This document shows positions 15,973-23,943 of a stretch of 36,672 bases of DNA, piece by piece. Each line of letters begins with the position of its first letter. Position 1 is the first letter of the stretch. Both the position numbers and the translations under genes were made by a program. The stretch comes from an uncultured Peptoniphilus sp. (lineage in GTDB: Bacteria; Bacillota; Clostridia; Tissierellales; Peptoniphilaceae): assembly GCF_943913915.1 (NCBI RefSeq), contig NZ_CALUAA010000013.1, positions 1 through 36,672 of the forward strand. The letters run 5' to 3'. The notes beneath the pieces are model-generated. The model saw only the letters and a program-made list of their open reading frames with translations. It was not told the DNA's origin and did not search any database.

Positions 15973-17370
15973 ATGGAACTTTTATTGACCATCAACGGGT
16001 ATCTTTACTACCCTATTCTAATAATCGTCTTATTAGGTGCGGGCCTTTACTTTACAGTTCGCACGGGCTTTTTACAAATTTCCATGTTCGGAGAATCCCT
16101 TCGCGTACTGCGGGAAAAACCCCACGAGGGTGAAGTTTCTTCTTTCCAGGCGCTTATGGTCTCTACTGCGTCTCGCGTCGGCACGGGAAATATCGTCGGC
16201 GTGGCACAGGCCATCTGTGTGGGCGGTTACGGCGCTATTTTCTGGATGTGGATTACAGCCATTATCGGCGGAGCATCGGCCTTTATCGAATCAACTCTCG
16301 CCCAAATCTATAAAAAGCGCGGAGAAAACGGAACAAGCTACGGCGGCCCCAGTTACTATATCGAAAACGCACTGGGTTCCAGAACCGTCGGTGTGATATT
16401 CGCAATCTTTTTAATTCTCACCTACGCTGTCGGATTCAATATGCTCGCATCCTTCAACATGACCGATTCCTTCCGCGTATACGACTTCTTCACAGAGGGA
16501 AAGACCAGTTGGATCATCGGCGGCCTGCTCGCCATCGTTGCGGGATACTGCATCTTAGGCGGTGGCAAGCGCATCATCAAGGCGACCTCCACAGTCGTTC
16601 CCTTTATGGGTATTATCTTCGTCGCCATGAGTTTGTTTATGATTATCAAAAACATCGGCTACATGCCCACGGTCTTTAAGAACATCTTCAACGACGCTTT
16701 TAACTTCAGAGCCATCTTTGGCGGTCTCGCAGGTTCCGCCCTTGTGCACGGCGTGAAGCGCGGCCTCTACTCCAACGAAGCCGGTATGGGTTCGGCACCG
16801 AACGCTGCGGCGTCTGCTGATGTTTCCCACCCGGTAAAACAAGGCCTCGTTCAAATGTTCTCCGTCTTCTTAGATACGCTCGTCATCTGCTCGGCCACGG
16901 CTTTTATGTCCATGGCATCAGGCATCGAAGCGACTGAAGAATTGGCAGGAGCTGCCTATGTACAGGAATCTTTGGCGACCGTATTCGGACACGGTGGCTA
17001 TATCTTTATTACCCTGTCCCTAACTCTCTTCGCTTTTACAACCCTTCTGGGCAATCTCTACTATGTAGATAACTGCCTCACCTATCTCCACAAAAAGAGA
17101 CCGTCGAAAGGCTTTATGATCTGCTACCGCATCGTGGCGATCCTCTTAATCTTTGTAGGATCCAGCATTAAAATGGAAGCGGCTTGGAATATCGCCGACT
17201 TCTTAATGGCCCTTATGGTTCTGGTCAATATTCCGGCCATCCTACTCCTCGGCAATCAAGCCCTGGCGGCACTGAAAGATTACAAAGAACAAAGTGCGGC
17301 GGGGAAAAATCCTCATTTTATCGCGAGAGATATAGGCATCGACGACAGCAAATTAGATTATTGGAAATAA
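15973..17370 (+). CDS. Na+:alanine/glycine symporter, AGCS family
   Basis: 465 residues with about ten membrane segments. It should import alanine and/or glycine with Na+. Family signatures are present: GxGNIVGVA-type motif in SRVGTGNIVGVAQAICVGG (about residues 73-90), the AFIESTLAQIYKKR stretch, a YGGPSYYI segment, and GVKRGLYSNEAGMGSAPNAA (about 260-280). The frame is open two codons further (GTG), but ATG at 15973 is chosen since GAGGTGA is its ribosome site. It has its own promoter and a strong terminator at 17375. Substrate supply for fermentation fits the other amino-acid genes here. Confidence 0.92.
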   Translation: MELLLTINGYLYYPILIIVLLGAGLYFTVRTGFLQISMFGESLRVLREKPHEGEVSSFQALMVSTASRVGTGNIVGVAQAICVGGYGAIFWMWITAIIGGASAFIESTLAQIYKKRGENGTSYGGPSYYIENALGSRTVGVIFAIFLILTYAVGFNMLASFNMTDSFRVYDFFTEGKTSWIIGGLLAIVAGYCILGGGKRIIKATSTVVPFMGIIFVAMSLFMIIKNIGYMPTVFKNIFNDAFNFRAIFGGLAGSALVHGVKRGLYSNEAGMGSAPNAAASADVSHPVKQGLVQMFSVFLDTLVICSATAFMSMASGIEATEELAGAAYVQESLATVFGHGGYIFITLSLTLFAFTTLLGNLYYVDNCLTYLHKKRPSKGFMICYRIVAILLIFVGSSIKMEAAWNIADFLMALMVLVNIPAILLLGNQALAALKDYKEQSAAGKNPHFIARDIGIDDSKLDYWK

Positions 17371-17374
17371 AACA

Positions 17375-17404
17375 AAGACCTCTGCACCGGCAGAGGTCTT
17401 TTCT
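17375..17404 (+). terminator. Terminator of the AGCS symporter gene
   Basis: A perfect 11-bp stem AAGACCTCTGC / GCAGAGGTCTT with loop ACCG (short T tail) just after the stop codon. Confidence 0.85.
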
Positions 17405-17456
17405 ATTCTTAAGTTTTTAAATTAACTAACATAAACCTTACTCAATCTTTTCTTTT

Positions 17457-17465
17457 TGATATAAT
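17457..17465 (+). promoter_or_regulatory. Extended -10 promoter of the Na/Pi cotransporter gene
   Basis: TGATATAAT: a perfect -10 box TATAAT with the TGn extension. The -35 region (TTACTC/CTTACT about 16-17 bases upstream) is weak. The start would be near 17472, leader about 35 nt. Confidence 0.55.
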
Positions 17466-17506
17466 GGAACCGTATGAACGAATTCTAATCTTTGGAAGGA
17501 GATGTT

Positions 17507-19207
17507 ATGGCAGACGTTAGTTCCTGGTCCCAAATCAACTGGCATTTTATCGCCGGCGGATTGGGGCTGTTCCTATTCGGCGTCAAGATCATGGGCGACA
17601 GCTTAACCAAGTTTGCCGGCACCAAGATCCGGGACTATATTGAAAAATATACGTCCAATCCGATTATGGCCATTATCGTCGGTATCATTATGACGGGGGT
17701 CATTCAGTCCTCATCGGCGGCTACGGTCATCGCCATATCCCTCGTACGCTCCGGTTTAATGGGCCTTTCCCAAGCCATCGGCATTATTTTAGGGGCGAAT
17801 ATCGGGACGACGGTAACCTCGATCTTAATCGGTTTTGAGCTGGATTATTACGCCTACTTTATCCTACTCGTCGGCGTGTTTTTAGTACTTATGGCTTCGA
17901 GGAAAAAGACCATCTACCTCGGCGAAATAATAATCGGCTTCGGGCTCCTCTTTGTAGGTTTAAATACCATGGGAGATGCCCTAAAAGACCTGCAATCCAT
18001 TCCGGGATTTGAATCCCTCGTCGTGCGCATGAGTTCTCAGCCGGCGCTCGCCGCCTTGGCAGGTGCCGTGATCACCGCCGTGATCCAATCCTCATCGGCC
18101 ATTGTAGGGATCGTGCAGTCCCTCTATAATACCGATTCCATTACCTTTGTGGCGGCTCTGGGTCTGGTCTTCGGCGCAAACATCGGTACAACCATTACGG
18201 CGGCTTTAGCGGCTGTGGGAGGAAGCTTGGCGGCGCGAAGAACCTGTTTGTTCCACTTCCTCTTTAATGTTCTCGTGTCGGTCTTCTTCCTCTTGATTAT
18301 CGGACCCTACTCGAAACTTATCTTAAAGGTGGCCGAGGCCCTTCATATGAACAAGATGATGACCATCGCCCTCGCTCACTTTACTTTTAATATAGTGGGT
18401 ATGCTGATCTTCCTCCCCATCATTCCCCAATGTGTAAAAGTCCTGGAAAAAATCATGCCGGGAAGAGAAGATCTTTCCCTGCAACTGGGCAAAATCCAAT
18501 TGGATGAAACCCTTGTGGAAGCCTTACCGGCTGCCGCTTTAAGCCAAGCGAAAGCAGCCATGTTACAAGTAGCTGAAATCGTATTGGAAGCCATGGAAGA
18601 TTCCAAGCACTACCTCACCACCAAGGACAAAAAATACTTCCACGAAGTCAATCAGCTGGAAGATATGATTAACTCCTTGGATACGAAAATCGAAGGCTAT
18701 TTGCTGAAAATATCGAAACAGTCCTTAACGGAAGAGTTGGCGGACGAATACTCCTCCAATCTGCAGGTGCAAAAAAACTTCGAACGTATCGGCGACCTGG
18801 TACAAAACCTGGTGGAATATTACGAAATGATCTACGATTCCAGAGAGGAATTTGATGAAGAAGCCATGGCGGATTTAATGGCCATCTACGAACTTCTTCT
18901 CCACATGTTCTCAAACGGCGTGGCCGTATTCGACGGTGGCGACCACCATCTCTATGAGATGATGAAAGAAGACGAGAACAACTTAAACTACATGGAATAT
19001 CAACTCCGTGCGTCCCACTTCAGACGGATGACCTCCGAGCACGAAGATGCTACCGTCACCACATCTCTTTATGTGGATATATTAGGTACGCTGGAGCGTA
19101 TCGGTGACCATGCCTTTAACATCGCCCGCTTAACTTTCGACCCGATCAAGAGCCACGGCGAAAAAAGTTTGGTGGCGGAAGAATTACAGAAAAAAGAAAT
19201 GGCATAG
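17507..19207 (+). CDS. Na/Pi cotransporter family protein with C-terminal PhoU-like domain
   Basis: 566 residues. Residues about 1-320 hold the inverted-repeat Na/Pi_cotrans membrane domain with both QSSSA motifs (VIQSSSAATVIAI near 66, VIQSSSAIVGIVQ near 192), each followed by GANIGTT. Residues about 345-550 are a helical PhoU-like domain (ERIGDLVQNLVEYYE; LERIGDHAFNIARL). Such proteins are believed to move phosphate with Na+, or to act with PhoU-like control; direction is not known. The frame opens at a TTG five codons earlier, but GGAAGGAG directly precedes the ATG at 17507. No terminator follows the stop: an IS begins 11 bases later, and a plus-strand terminator is found only at 21379. 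Confidence 0.9.
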   Translation: MADVSSWSQINWHFIAGGLGLFLFGVKIMGDSLTKFAGTKIRDYIEKYTSNPIMAIIVGIIMTGVIQSSSAATVIAISLVRSGLMGLSQAIGIILGANIGTTVTSILIGFELDYYAYFILLVGVFLVLMASRKKTIYLGEIIIGFGLLFVGLNTMGDALKDLQSIPGFESLVVRMSSQPALAALAGAVITAVIQSSSAIVGIVQSLYNTDSITFVAALGLVFGANIGTTITAALAAVGGSLAARRTCLFHFLFNVLVSVFFLLIIGPYSKLILKVAEALHMNKMMTIALAHFTFNIVGMLIFLPIIPQCVKVLEKIMPGREDLSLQLGKIQLDETLVEALPAAALSQAKAAMLQVAEIVLEAMEDSKHYLTTKDKKYFHEVNQLEDMINSLDTKIEGYLLKISKQSLTEELADEYSSNLQVQKNFERIGDLVQNLVEYYEMIYDSREEFDEEAMADLMAIYELLLHMFSNGVAVFDGGDHHLYEMMKEDENNLNYMEYQLRASHFRRMTSEHEDATVTTSLYVDILGTLERIGDHAFNIARLTFDPIKSHGEKSLVAEELQKKEMA

Positions 19208-19219
19208 CCGCAATGCACT

Positions 19220-19261
19220 GACCCCCAAAAGTTGGACCAAAAAATCCAACCTTTGGGGGTC
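19220..19261 (+). promoter_or_regulatory. Left-end hairpin that would hide the orfA ribosome site
   Basis: Arms 19220-19236 and 19245-19261 pair over 17 positions with one mismatch. The right arm contains GGGGGTC, the only candidate ribosome site of orfA (ATG 19267). RNA reading in from the upstream Na/Pi gene would contain both arms and fold; RNA started inside the IS would not. This is the known strategy by which some IS elements avoid activation by outside transcription; here it is inferred. Confidence 0.5.
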
Positions 19262-19266
19262 CTTTA

Positions 19267-19851
19267 ATGGCAAAATACAGTTATGAATTGAAGAAGAAAA
19301 TTGTCGAGGAATACTTGTCCGGGAAGAGAAGTTACCGTGCCTTAGAATCAAAGTACCATGTCGAAAATTCACAAATTTTGAGATGGGTCAACAATTACAA
19401 ACATTTTGGCGATGAAGGTCTAATGCGCTCTAGAAATAATCGTGAGTACAGTGTAGAGTTTAAGTTAGAAGCCATTACACGTTACGAAACGAGCGAATGC
19501 AGCTATCAGCAATTGGCCCTTAAACTCGGCTTGACGAATCCATCCATGATCGTCAACTGGCGAAAGCAGTACCGAGAGAAGGGTCTTGAGGGGCTGCGAC
19601 CACATAAGCGAGGAAGACCTGTGACAAAGAAAAACGACCGCTATCAAACACCAAAGACATCAAAGAAAAGCGAACCCCTTGATGCACCCACACGGTAGGC
19701 ATTGGAAAACCGCATCAAAGAATTAGAAGCGGAGAATGAAATACTCACCATTCAAAAGATGTTCTGGGAACAGTTAAGGAGTTTGGAGAGGGAAGAAGCA
19801 ATGAACAAAAGGCGAGGATCGTCGCCAAGCTCCGAGAACAATTCCAACTAA
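19267..19851 (+). pseudogene. IS3-family orfA (HTH protein), interrupted by an in-frame TAG
   Basis: The frame from ATG 19267 encodes two helix-turn-helix units (KKKIVEEYLSGKRSYRALES and YSVEFKLEAITRYETSECSY, each ending in a WRxxY-like region) typical of IS150-group OrfA. It stops at TAG 19696-19698 after 143 residues. After the TAG the same frame continues with a leucine-zipper stretch (ALENRIKELEAENEIL) and ends at TAA 19849-19851, the expected OrfA end. One base change (for example CAG to TAG) would explain it. OrfA provides DNA binding and is normally fused to OrfB by a -1 frameshift. Confidence 0.8.
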
Positions 19852-20683
19852 CCAAGATACTCGCTGCCATCAACTTTCCAAAATCTACCTTTATGTACTG
19901 GCAGAAAAAGTGGAACGAAGAAGATAAGGACCAAGCCTTGAAAGACGAGATCCTGACCATTCGGCGTGAGCACAAAGACTATGGTTACCGAAGGATCCAT
20001 CTGGAGCTGAAGAACCGAGGCCACGTGGTGAACAAAAAGAAAGTGCAAAGGCTTGTTCAAACCATGGGCCTTCAAGTCCTCTCCTACGGAAGAAAATACA
20101 AGAAATACAGTTCATACAAAGGCGTTGTCGGAAAGATCAAGAAGAATCGAATCAACCGCCGCTTCAACACCTGTATCCCCTACCAAAAAATTACCACCGA
20201 CACCACGGAATTCAAATACTACGAAGAAGATCAAACGGGGAAACTTCAAACAAAGAAACTCTACCTCGATCCGTACATGGACCTGTACAATCTGGGAATC
20301 ATCAGCTACGTCCTCTCCGACCAACCTAACGGCGTCACCATGCTGCGAGGCTTAGAAGAAGCTATCAAGCGCACCGACACCTGTCCTTACCGCCGCACCT
20401 TCCACTCCGATCGCGGGTGGGGGTACCAAATGACCGTCTATCAAGCCATGTTGGAAGAACACTACATCTTCCAAAGCGTGTCGAGAAAAGACACAACGTA
20501 CCTATGGAAAACTTCTTCAGTGTACTGAAAAGAGAAATCTACGACGGTTACGTCTACCGAAGCCGACAAGAACTCGTGCAGGCAATCGAACACTTTATCC
20601 GCAACTACAACAACGATCGAATCAAAGAAAAGTTAGGAGGTCTGAGTCCGAAACAATACCGAGAACGAATGAACGCAGCATAG
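19800..20683 (+). pseudogene. IS3-family orfB (DDE integrase), broken by a 10-base deletion
   Basis: The frame, -1 to orfA, reads NEQKARIVAKLREQF, then a HTH_21-like stretch (RREHKDYGYRRIHLELKNRG), then the rve/DDE core: first Asp in TTDTTEF, second Asp in FHSDRGWGYQ. After VSRKD the sequence loses ten bases relative to the copy at 20997, about 20487-20506, removing the conserved GNCYDNA stretch and shifting the frame, so that it stops at 20528. The rest (MENFFSVLKREIYDGYVY to ERMNAA), with the catalytic Glu, is in another frame up to 20683. Transposase activity must be lost. Confidence 0.85.
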
Positions 20684-20771
20684 AAGGAATGTTATGTAAA
20701 ACAAAATCGAGCAAGCGAAATGCTTACTCGATTAAGTCCAACTTTATGGGGCCACTCTAAAAGACCTTTGC

Positions 20772-20900
20772 TTAGTGGTTTTCTTTTTGGTTCAGAGAGC
20801 AGCAATCCAAGGGACCGTCTCCAAAAGATTTCTTATTTTCGCCGGCCAATTTATTTAAAAAGTGTTTCCATTTGTTCTTAATGGTTTCGGTAAATTTCAT
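20772..20900 (-). CDS. Small LDCC-motif protein (putative metal binding), 42 residues
   Basis: A 42-codon gene read on the minus strand. The ATG at 20898-20900 has a perfect AAGGAGG seven bases upstream. The product starts MKFTETIKNKWKHFLNKLAG, continues with ENKKSFGDGP, and ends LDCCSLNQKENH. I recall a family of about 40-residue clostridial proteins named for the LDCC motif and presumed to bind metal through the cysteine pair; no function is established. The N-terminal half is a basic amphipathic helix. A possible -10 (TAGAAT on the minus strand, near 20927-20932) lies upstream with a weak -35. It is trapped between two IS copies, in the opposite orientation to them. Confidence 0.72.
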   Translation of the reverse strand: MKFTETIKNKWKHFLNKLAGENKKSFGDGPLDCCSLNQKENH

Positions 20901-20996
20901 CGTTTCGCCTCCTTGACGGGTTCATTCTACGTTCGTTCTGTTAATTGATACCAATTTAATGTACACTTTAATCATCGAATGATCCAACGAAATCTT

Positions 20997-21297
20997 CCGC
21001 ACCTTCCACTCCGATCGCGGTTGGGGCTACCAAATGACCGCCTATCAAGCCATGCTGAAAGAACACCACATCTTCCAAAGCATGTCCAGAAAAGGCAACT
21101 GCTACGACAACGCATCCATGAAAAACTTCTTCAGTGTCCTAAAAAGAGAAATCTACGACGGCTACGTCTACCGAAGCCGGCAAGAACTCGTGCAGGCAAT
21201 CGAACACTTTATCCGCAACTACAACAACGATCGAATCAAAGAAAAGTTAGGAGGTCTGAGTCCGAAACAATACCGAGAACGAATGAACGCAGCATAG
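20997..21297 (+). pseudogene. orfB 3' fragment of the second IS copy
   Basis: In frame from the truncation point: RTFHSDRGWGYQM, SRKGNCYDNASMKNFFSVLK, and the C-terminal REIYDGYVYRSRQEL to ERMNAA. It keeps the second Asp, the conserved GNCYDNA motif and the catalytic Glu region, but lacks the first Asp and all N-terminal domains. It shows what the deleted bases of copy 1 looked like. Confidence 0.85.
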
Positions 21298-21368
21298 AAG
21301 GAATGTTATGTAAAACAAAATCGAGCAAGCGAAATGCTTACTCGATTAAGTCCAACTTTATGGGGTCA
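20997..21368 (+). mobile_element. Truncated right-end remnant of the same IS
   Basis: Begins abruptly near CCGCACCTTCC and is colinear with the 3' part of the IS at 19219, including the right inverted repeat. From about 21181 to 21365 it is essentially identical to copy 1; upstream they differ at several sites. Only the right quarter of the element is present, in the same orientation as copy 1. Confidence 0.85.
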
Positions 21369-21378
21369 CTCTACAAGA

Positions 21379-21407
21379 CCTCGAGGACAATCCCTCGAGG
21401 ATTTTTA
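21379..21407 (+). terminator. Plus-strand terminator, probably the displaced terminator of the Na/Pi gene
   Basis: A perfect stem CCTCGAGG, six-base loop, CCTCGAGG (self-complementary arms) followed by ATTTTTATT. No intact plus-strand gene lies between 19207 and here apart from IS debris, so this may be the original terminator of the Na/Pi cotransporter gene, now 2.2 kb away. Confidence 0.7.
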
Positions 21408-21414
21408 TTGCAAG

Positions 21415-21440
21415 AAAAAAGAGCAGGTTTTCCTGCTCTT
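21415..21440 (-). terminator. Terminator of the xpaC-telA operon
   Basis: Stem AAGAGCAGG / CCTGCTCTT with loop of four bases; on the minus strand followed by TTTTTTCTT. It overlaps the telA stop codon region. Confidence 0.8.
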
Positions 21441-22558
21441 TATCTCTCTTCGTTTTGACGGGCGAGAAGACGCGTCTTTAAATCCTGCTCCAAGATTTCC
21501 AGTTCCCGCTTCGCCTTTTCCCGATTGTCGTGGCCTTCCATTTGAATGTGGCGCACCTCGTCCAGGGCGGCGATCAGTTGCTCGTTGGTGTGGCGGATAG
21601 TGTCCACATCCACGATGCCCCGCTCGCTTTCCTTCGCCACATTTACCGTGCTTTGGCGCAGGGTGTCGGCGTTTTTCCGCAAAAGTTGATTGGTCAGATC
21701 GGATACCATTTTTTGCGCCTCGGCGGCCTGCTCCGAATGGTGCACGCCTAAGGCCAGAACCATTTGATTCTTCCAAATGGGAATGGTATTCACGATGGTG
21801 GATTGAATCTTTTCCGCCATCACCGTATTGGACGCCTGCACCATGCGAATCTGAGGCGCCATTTGAAGGCTCACCATGCGGGTGAGCTCCAAGTCGTGGA
21901 TCTTCTTTTCAAAGCGATTGGCCATGTTTTGAAGATCGTTCACCTTTTGCGCCTCGATGCTCCCGGGCTCCGTACTCGCCATAAGGGCGGGGAGTTCCTT
22001 GGTGCGCACCTCTTCAAGCTTTTGATTGCCCGCCATAATATACATGGTGAGCTCTTTAAAATATTTCTCGTTCAACTCGTACATTTGATCCAACATGGAA
22101 ATATCTTTCATCAGCGTGATCTGATGATTTTCAAGAGCCCGGGCGATCTCATCTACATTCTTTTCCGCCTTGTCGTATTTAACCTTCATGGCGGTAATTT
22201 TATTGGCGGAGCGTTTAAAGAGCCCCTTAATACCCTTTTCGTCCTCATTTTCGAAGCTTTTAAGCTCCGTCACCACGCCGGAGAGGAGACCTCCCACCTC
22301 GCCGAGATCCTTCGTACGTACGGATTCCAGTGTCTTTTCGGAGAAGGTGGAGATTTTCTTTTGGGCGCCCACGCCGTATTGAAGCACCACCGATGAATTG
22401 GTGAGGTCGATGGTCTTGGCGAACTCATCCACCTGGCGCTGCTCCGCTTCTGTCAGCTGAATTTCTTTTTGAGGCGTTTTTTCTTCCAATAGAATACTTT
22501 CCTCCTCATGAGGGGTATCGTCTAAGCCGTCTAAGGTTAATTTTATTTCGTCGCTCAT
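21440..22558 (-). CDS. TelA/KlaA family (toxic anion resistance) protein
   Basis: 372 residues, soluble and almost entirely helical. The pattern around VVLQYGVGAQKKISTFSEKT (about residue 55), the LDQMYELNEKYFKELTMYI segment, and the C-terminal SIVNTIPIWKNQM-like stretch (IQSTIVNTIPIWKNQMVLAL) are hallmarks of the TelA family, first linked with tellurite resistance and in Firmicutes also with envelope stress; the true biochemical function is unknown. Its ATG overlaps the xpaC stop codon by one base (TAATG), so the two are translated together. It ends at its own terminator. Confidence 0.88.
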   Translation of the reverse strand: MSDEIKLTLDGLDDTPHEEESILLEEKTPQKEIQLTEAEQRQVDEFAKTIDLTNSSVVLQYGVGAQKKISTFSEKTLESVRTKDLGEVGGLLSGVVTELKSFENEDEKGIKGLFKRSANKITAMKVKYDKAEKNVDEIARALENHQITLMKDISMLDQMYELNEKYFKELTMYIMAGNQKLEEVRTKELPALMASTEPGSIEAQKVNDLQNMANRFEKKIHDLELTRMVSLQMAPQIRMVQASNTVMAEKIQSTIVNTIPIWKNQMVLALGVHHSEQAAEAQKMVSDLTNQLLRKNADTLRQSTVNVAKESERGIVDVDTIRHTNEQLIAALDEVRHIQMEGHDNREKAKRELEILEQDLKTRLLARQNEER

Positions 22559-23691
22559 TAAGATTCTCCTTTAAGATCCTGATCGAATAAGCCGTCTTGC
22601 TTCATCACCGTCTGCATCACATTCATCTCCGCTTTGAGTTCCAGTAAATCGTCTTTATAGAGTGTATCCAAAAGCTTTTCGTAGGCGGCGGTTACCGTGT
22701 CCAGAGAGTGCAATATGTCGCTCATAGTGGAGCGAATGGAATCGGTAATTACCGACGAAGATTCGAATTGAATGTAGCGGTGAATAAGCTTCATGGTAGT
22801 GGGGGCGTAGTAATCGGTAAACTTATTGAGTTCTTCCACCCGGCGGGGATCCCCCTCTACGGCGTGATCGATGGAGGCGAGGAGTTTTTCCAGACGCTCG
22901 ATGCGCGCCTTAAGTTCGGTGGATGTCGTAGCGGATTTATACTCCGAGAGCTTGTCGCCGTAATCCGTAAGAGCCTTGGCCCGGTCGTCTTCGATGGCCT
23001 CCCGCTCTTCTTCCTTCTCGATGGGGCGGGGCGTCTCCTCCACATACACGGAATGCCCTTGATAGTGGGCCTTATAGGCGTCGTAAGAGGGGCGATCCAA
23101 CAAGAGGAGCTCGCCGCCTTCCACGACTCGCCCTTGAGGAAAGAGATCCTTTTTAATCATGGCGTTTAATTCCTTTACCACCTCGCTCTTCGGCTTGTTG
23201 AGGGCGGTGGAAATATCGTCGGTGGTTAAGATGGGATTGTCGCCGATCTCTCTGCGAATGCGGAAAAAATCCCTTGCGAGAATCATTTGTTGATGGGTGT
23301 ATAAAGTGGCCAGTCCGAAGACTATCGTGGCGATAAGGATGAAAAGGGCGGCGAGGAAATAAACTCCATCGAAAAATCGCACCCATTCTATAAGAGCAAT
23401 TAGCGTAATAAAAAGAGATCCAACGGCACCCAGCGCCACCGTATTCCTAAGCCAAAACCACGCCCCGGGCGTCCTCGCATTTTGGGACACCTTGGACGGA
23501 TCCCGGTTCACCTTCAGCACTTCTTCTTCCTTATTTATTCCACGGCGAAAACCCCGCATGACGGCGCCGGCGCCGGTTTTTGTATAGTAAATAGCATTTT
23601 CCACGCTCTTTTCGATAACGTCCGACACATCTTTAAAATTATCGTCTCGAATAGCGCGGTCTAATTTTTCTTTTAATCCGTCGTCTTTCAA
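22558..23691 (-). CDS. XpaC-like membrane protein (5-bromo-4-chloroindolyl phosphate hydrolysis family), TTG start
   Basis: About 377 residues. After a soluble N-terminus come two close membrane segments (about 87-107 and 112-135, rich in Ile/Leu/Ala/Phe), then a soluble part with a winged-helix-like region (DDISTALNKPKSEVVKEL) and a helical C-terminal half. In Bacillus and relatives XpaC is found directly upstream of a TelA homologue, exactly as here; despite its name its activity is not proven. The frame opens with a TTG six codons earlier, but that codon overlaps the ribosome site GGAGAGGAG, so the TTG at 23691 (7 bases after it) is the likely start. Confidence 0.82.
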   Translation of the reverse strand: MKDDGLKEKLDRAIRDDNFKDVSDVIEKSVENAIYYTKTGAGAVMRGFRRGINKEEEVLKVNRDPSKVSQNARTPGAWFWLRNTVALGAVGSLFITLIALIEWVRFFDGVYFLAALFILIATIVFGLATLYTHQQMILARDFFRIRREIGDNPILTTDDISTALNKPKSEVVKELNAMIKKDLFPQGRVVEGGELLLLDRPSYDAYKAHYQGHSVYVEETPRPIEKEEEREAIEDDRAKALTDYGDKLSEYKSATTSTELKARIERLEKLLASIDHAVEGDPRRVEELNKFTDYYAPTTMKLIHRYIQFESSSVITDSIRSTMSDILHSLDTVTAAYEKLLDTLYKDDLLELKAEMNVMQTVMKQDGLFDQDLKGES

Positions 23692-23830
23692 CGCAAAGCT
23701 CCTCTCCAAGTCTTTTATTCTATTCTAATTGTAACACAGCCCTCATTATCTTCGCCTTAAAATCGGAGGGGAAAGCTTATATTTACCACATCTTCACGGC
23801 GAGTTTGCCGTTTCTTACATTTTGTTTCTC

Positions 23831-23859
23831 TTGCACTTTCATAGGTTTTCCTCGATAAT
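23831..23859 (+). promoter_or_regulatory. Promoter of the DEAD-box helicase gene
   Basis: TTGCAC (23831-23836), 17-base spacer, GATAAT (23854-23859); start near 23866. The -10 box is part of an inverted repeat TCGATAAT (23852-23859) / ATTATCGA (23875-23882) that spans the start point and could be an operator. Confidence 0.6.
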
Positions 23860-23887
23860 GGAAGAAGAACAAAGATTATCGACCAGC

Positions 23888-23914
23888 GAAGTAGTCCTCG
23901 GGACTGCTTTTTTT
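23888..23914 (+). terminator. Intrinsic terminator inside the helicase leader (attenuator candidate)
   Basis: Stem GTAGTCC / GGACTGC (one G-T pair, extended by A-T pairs) with a three-base loop, followed by seven T. It lies between the promoter at 23831 and the helicase start at 23944, so transcription from that promoter would stop after about 48 nt unless the hairpin is prevented. Confidence 0.65.
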
Positions 23915-23943
23915 ATGACGCTTATTAATATTAGGAGGAACGT

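Larger units (their letters stand above)
19219..20754 (+). mobile_element. IS3-family (IS150-like) insertion sequence, complete ends, inactivated genes
   Basis: Left end TGACCCCCAAAAGTTGGAC and right end (read inward) TGGCCCCATAAAGTTGGAC form imperfect inverted repeats. Length is about 1536 bases with the two-frame orfA/orfB layout of the IS3 family. Target duplication is not clear: CAC at the left, CTC at the right. A subterminal hairpin (about 20707-20734, AATCGAG paired with CTCGATT) precedes the right end. Both transposase frames are broken (nonsense in orfA, 10-base deletion in orfB), so it cannot move on its own. Confidence 0.88.
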
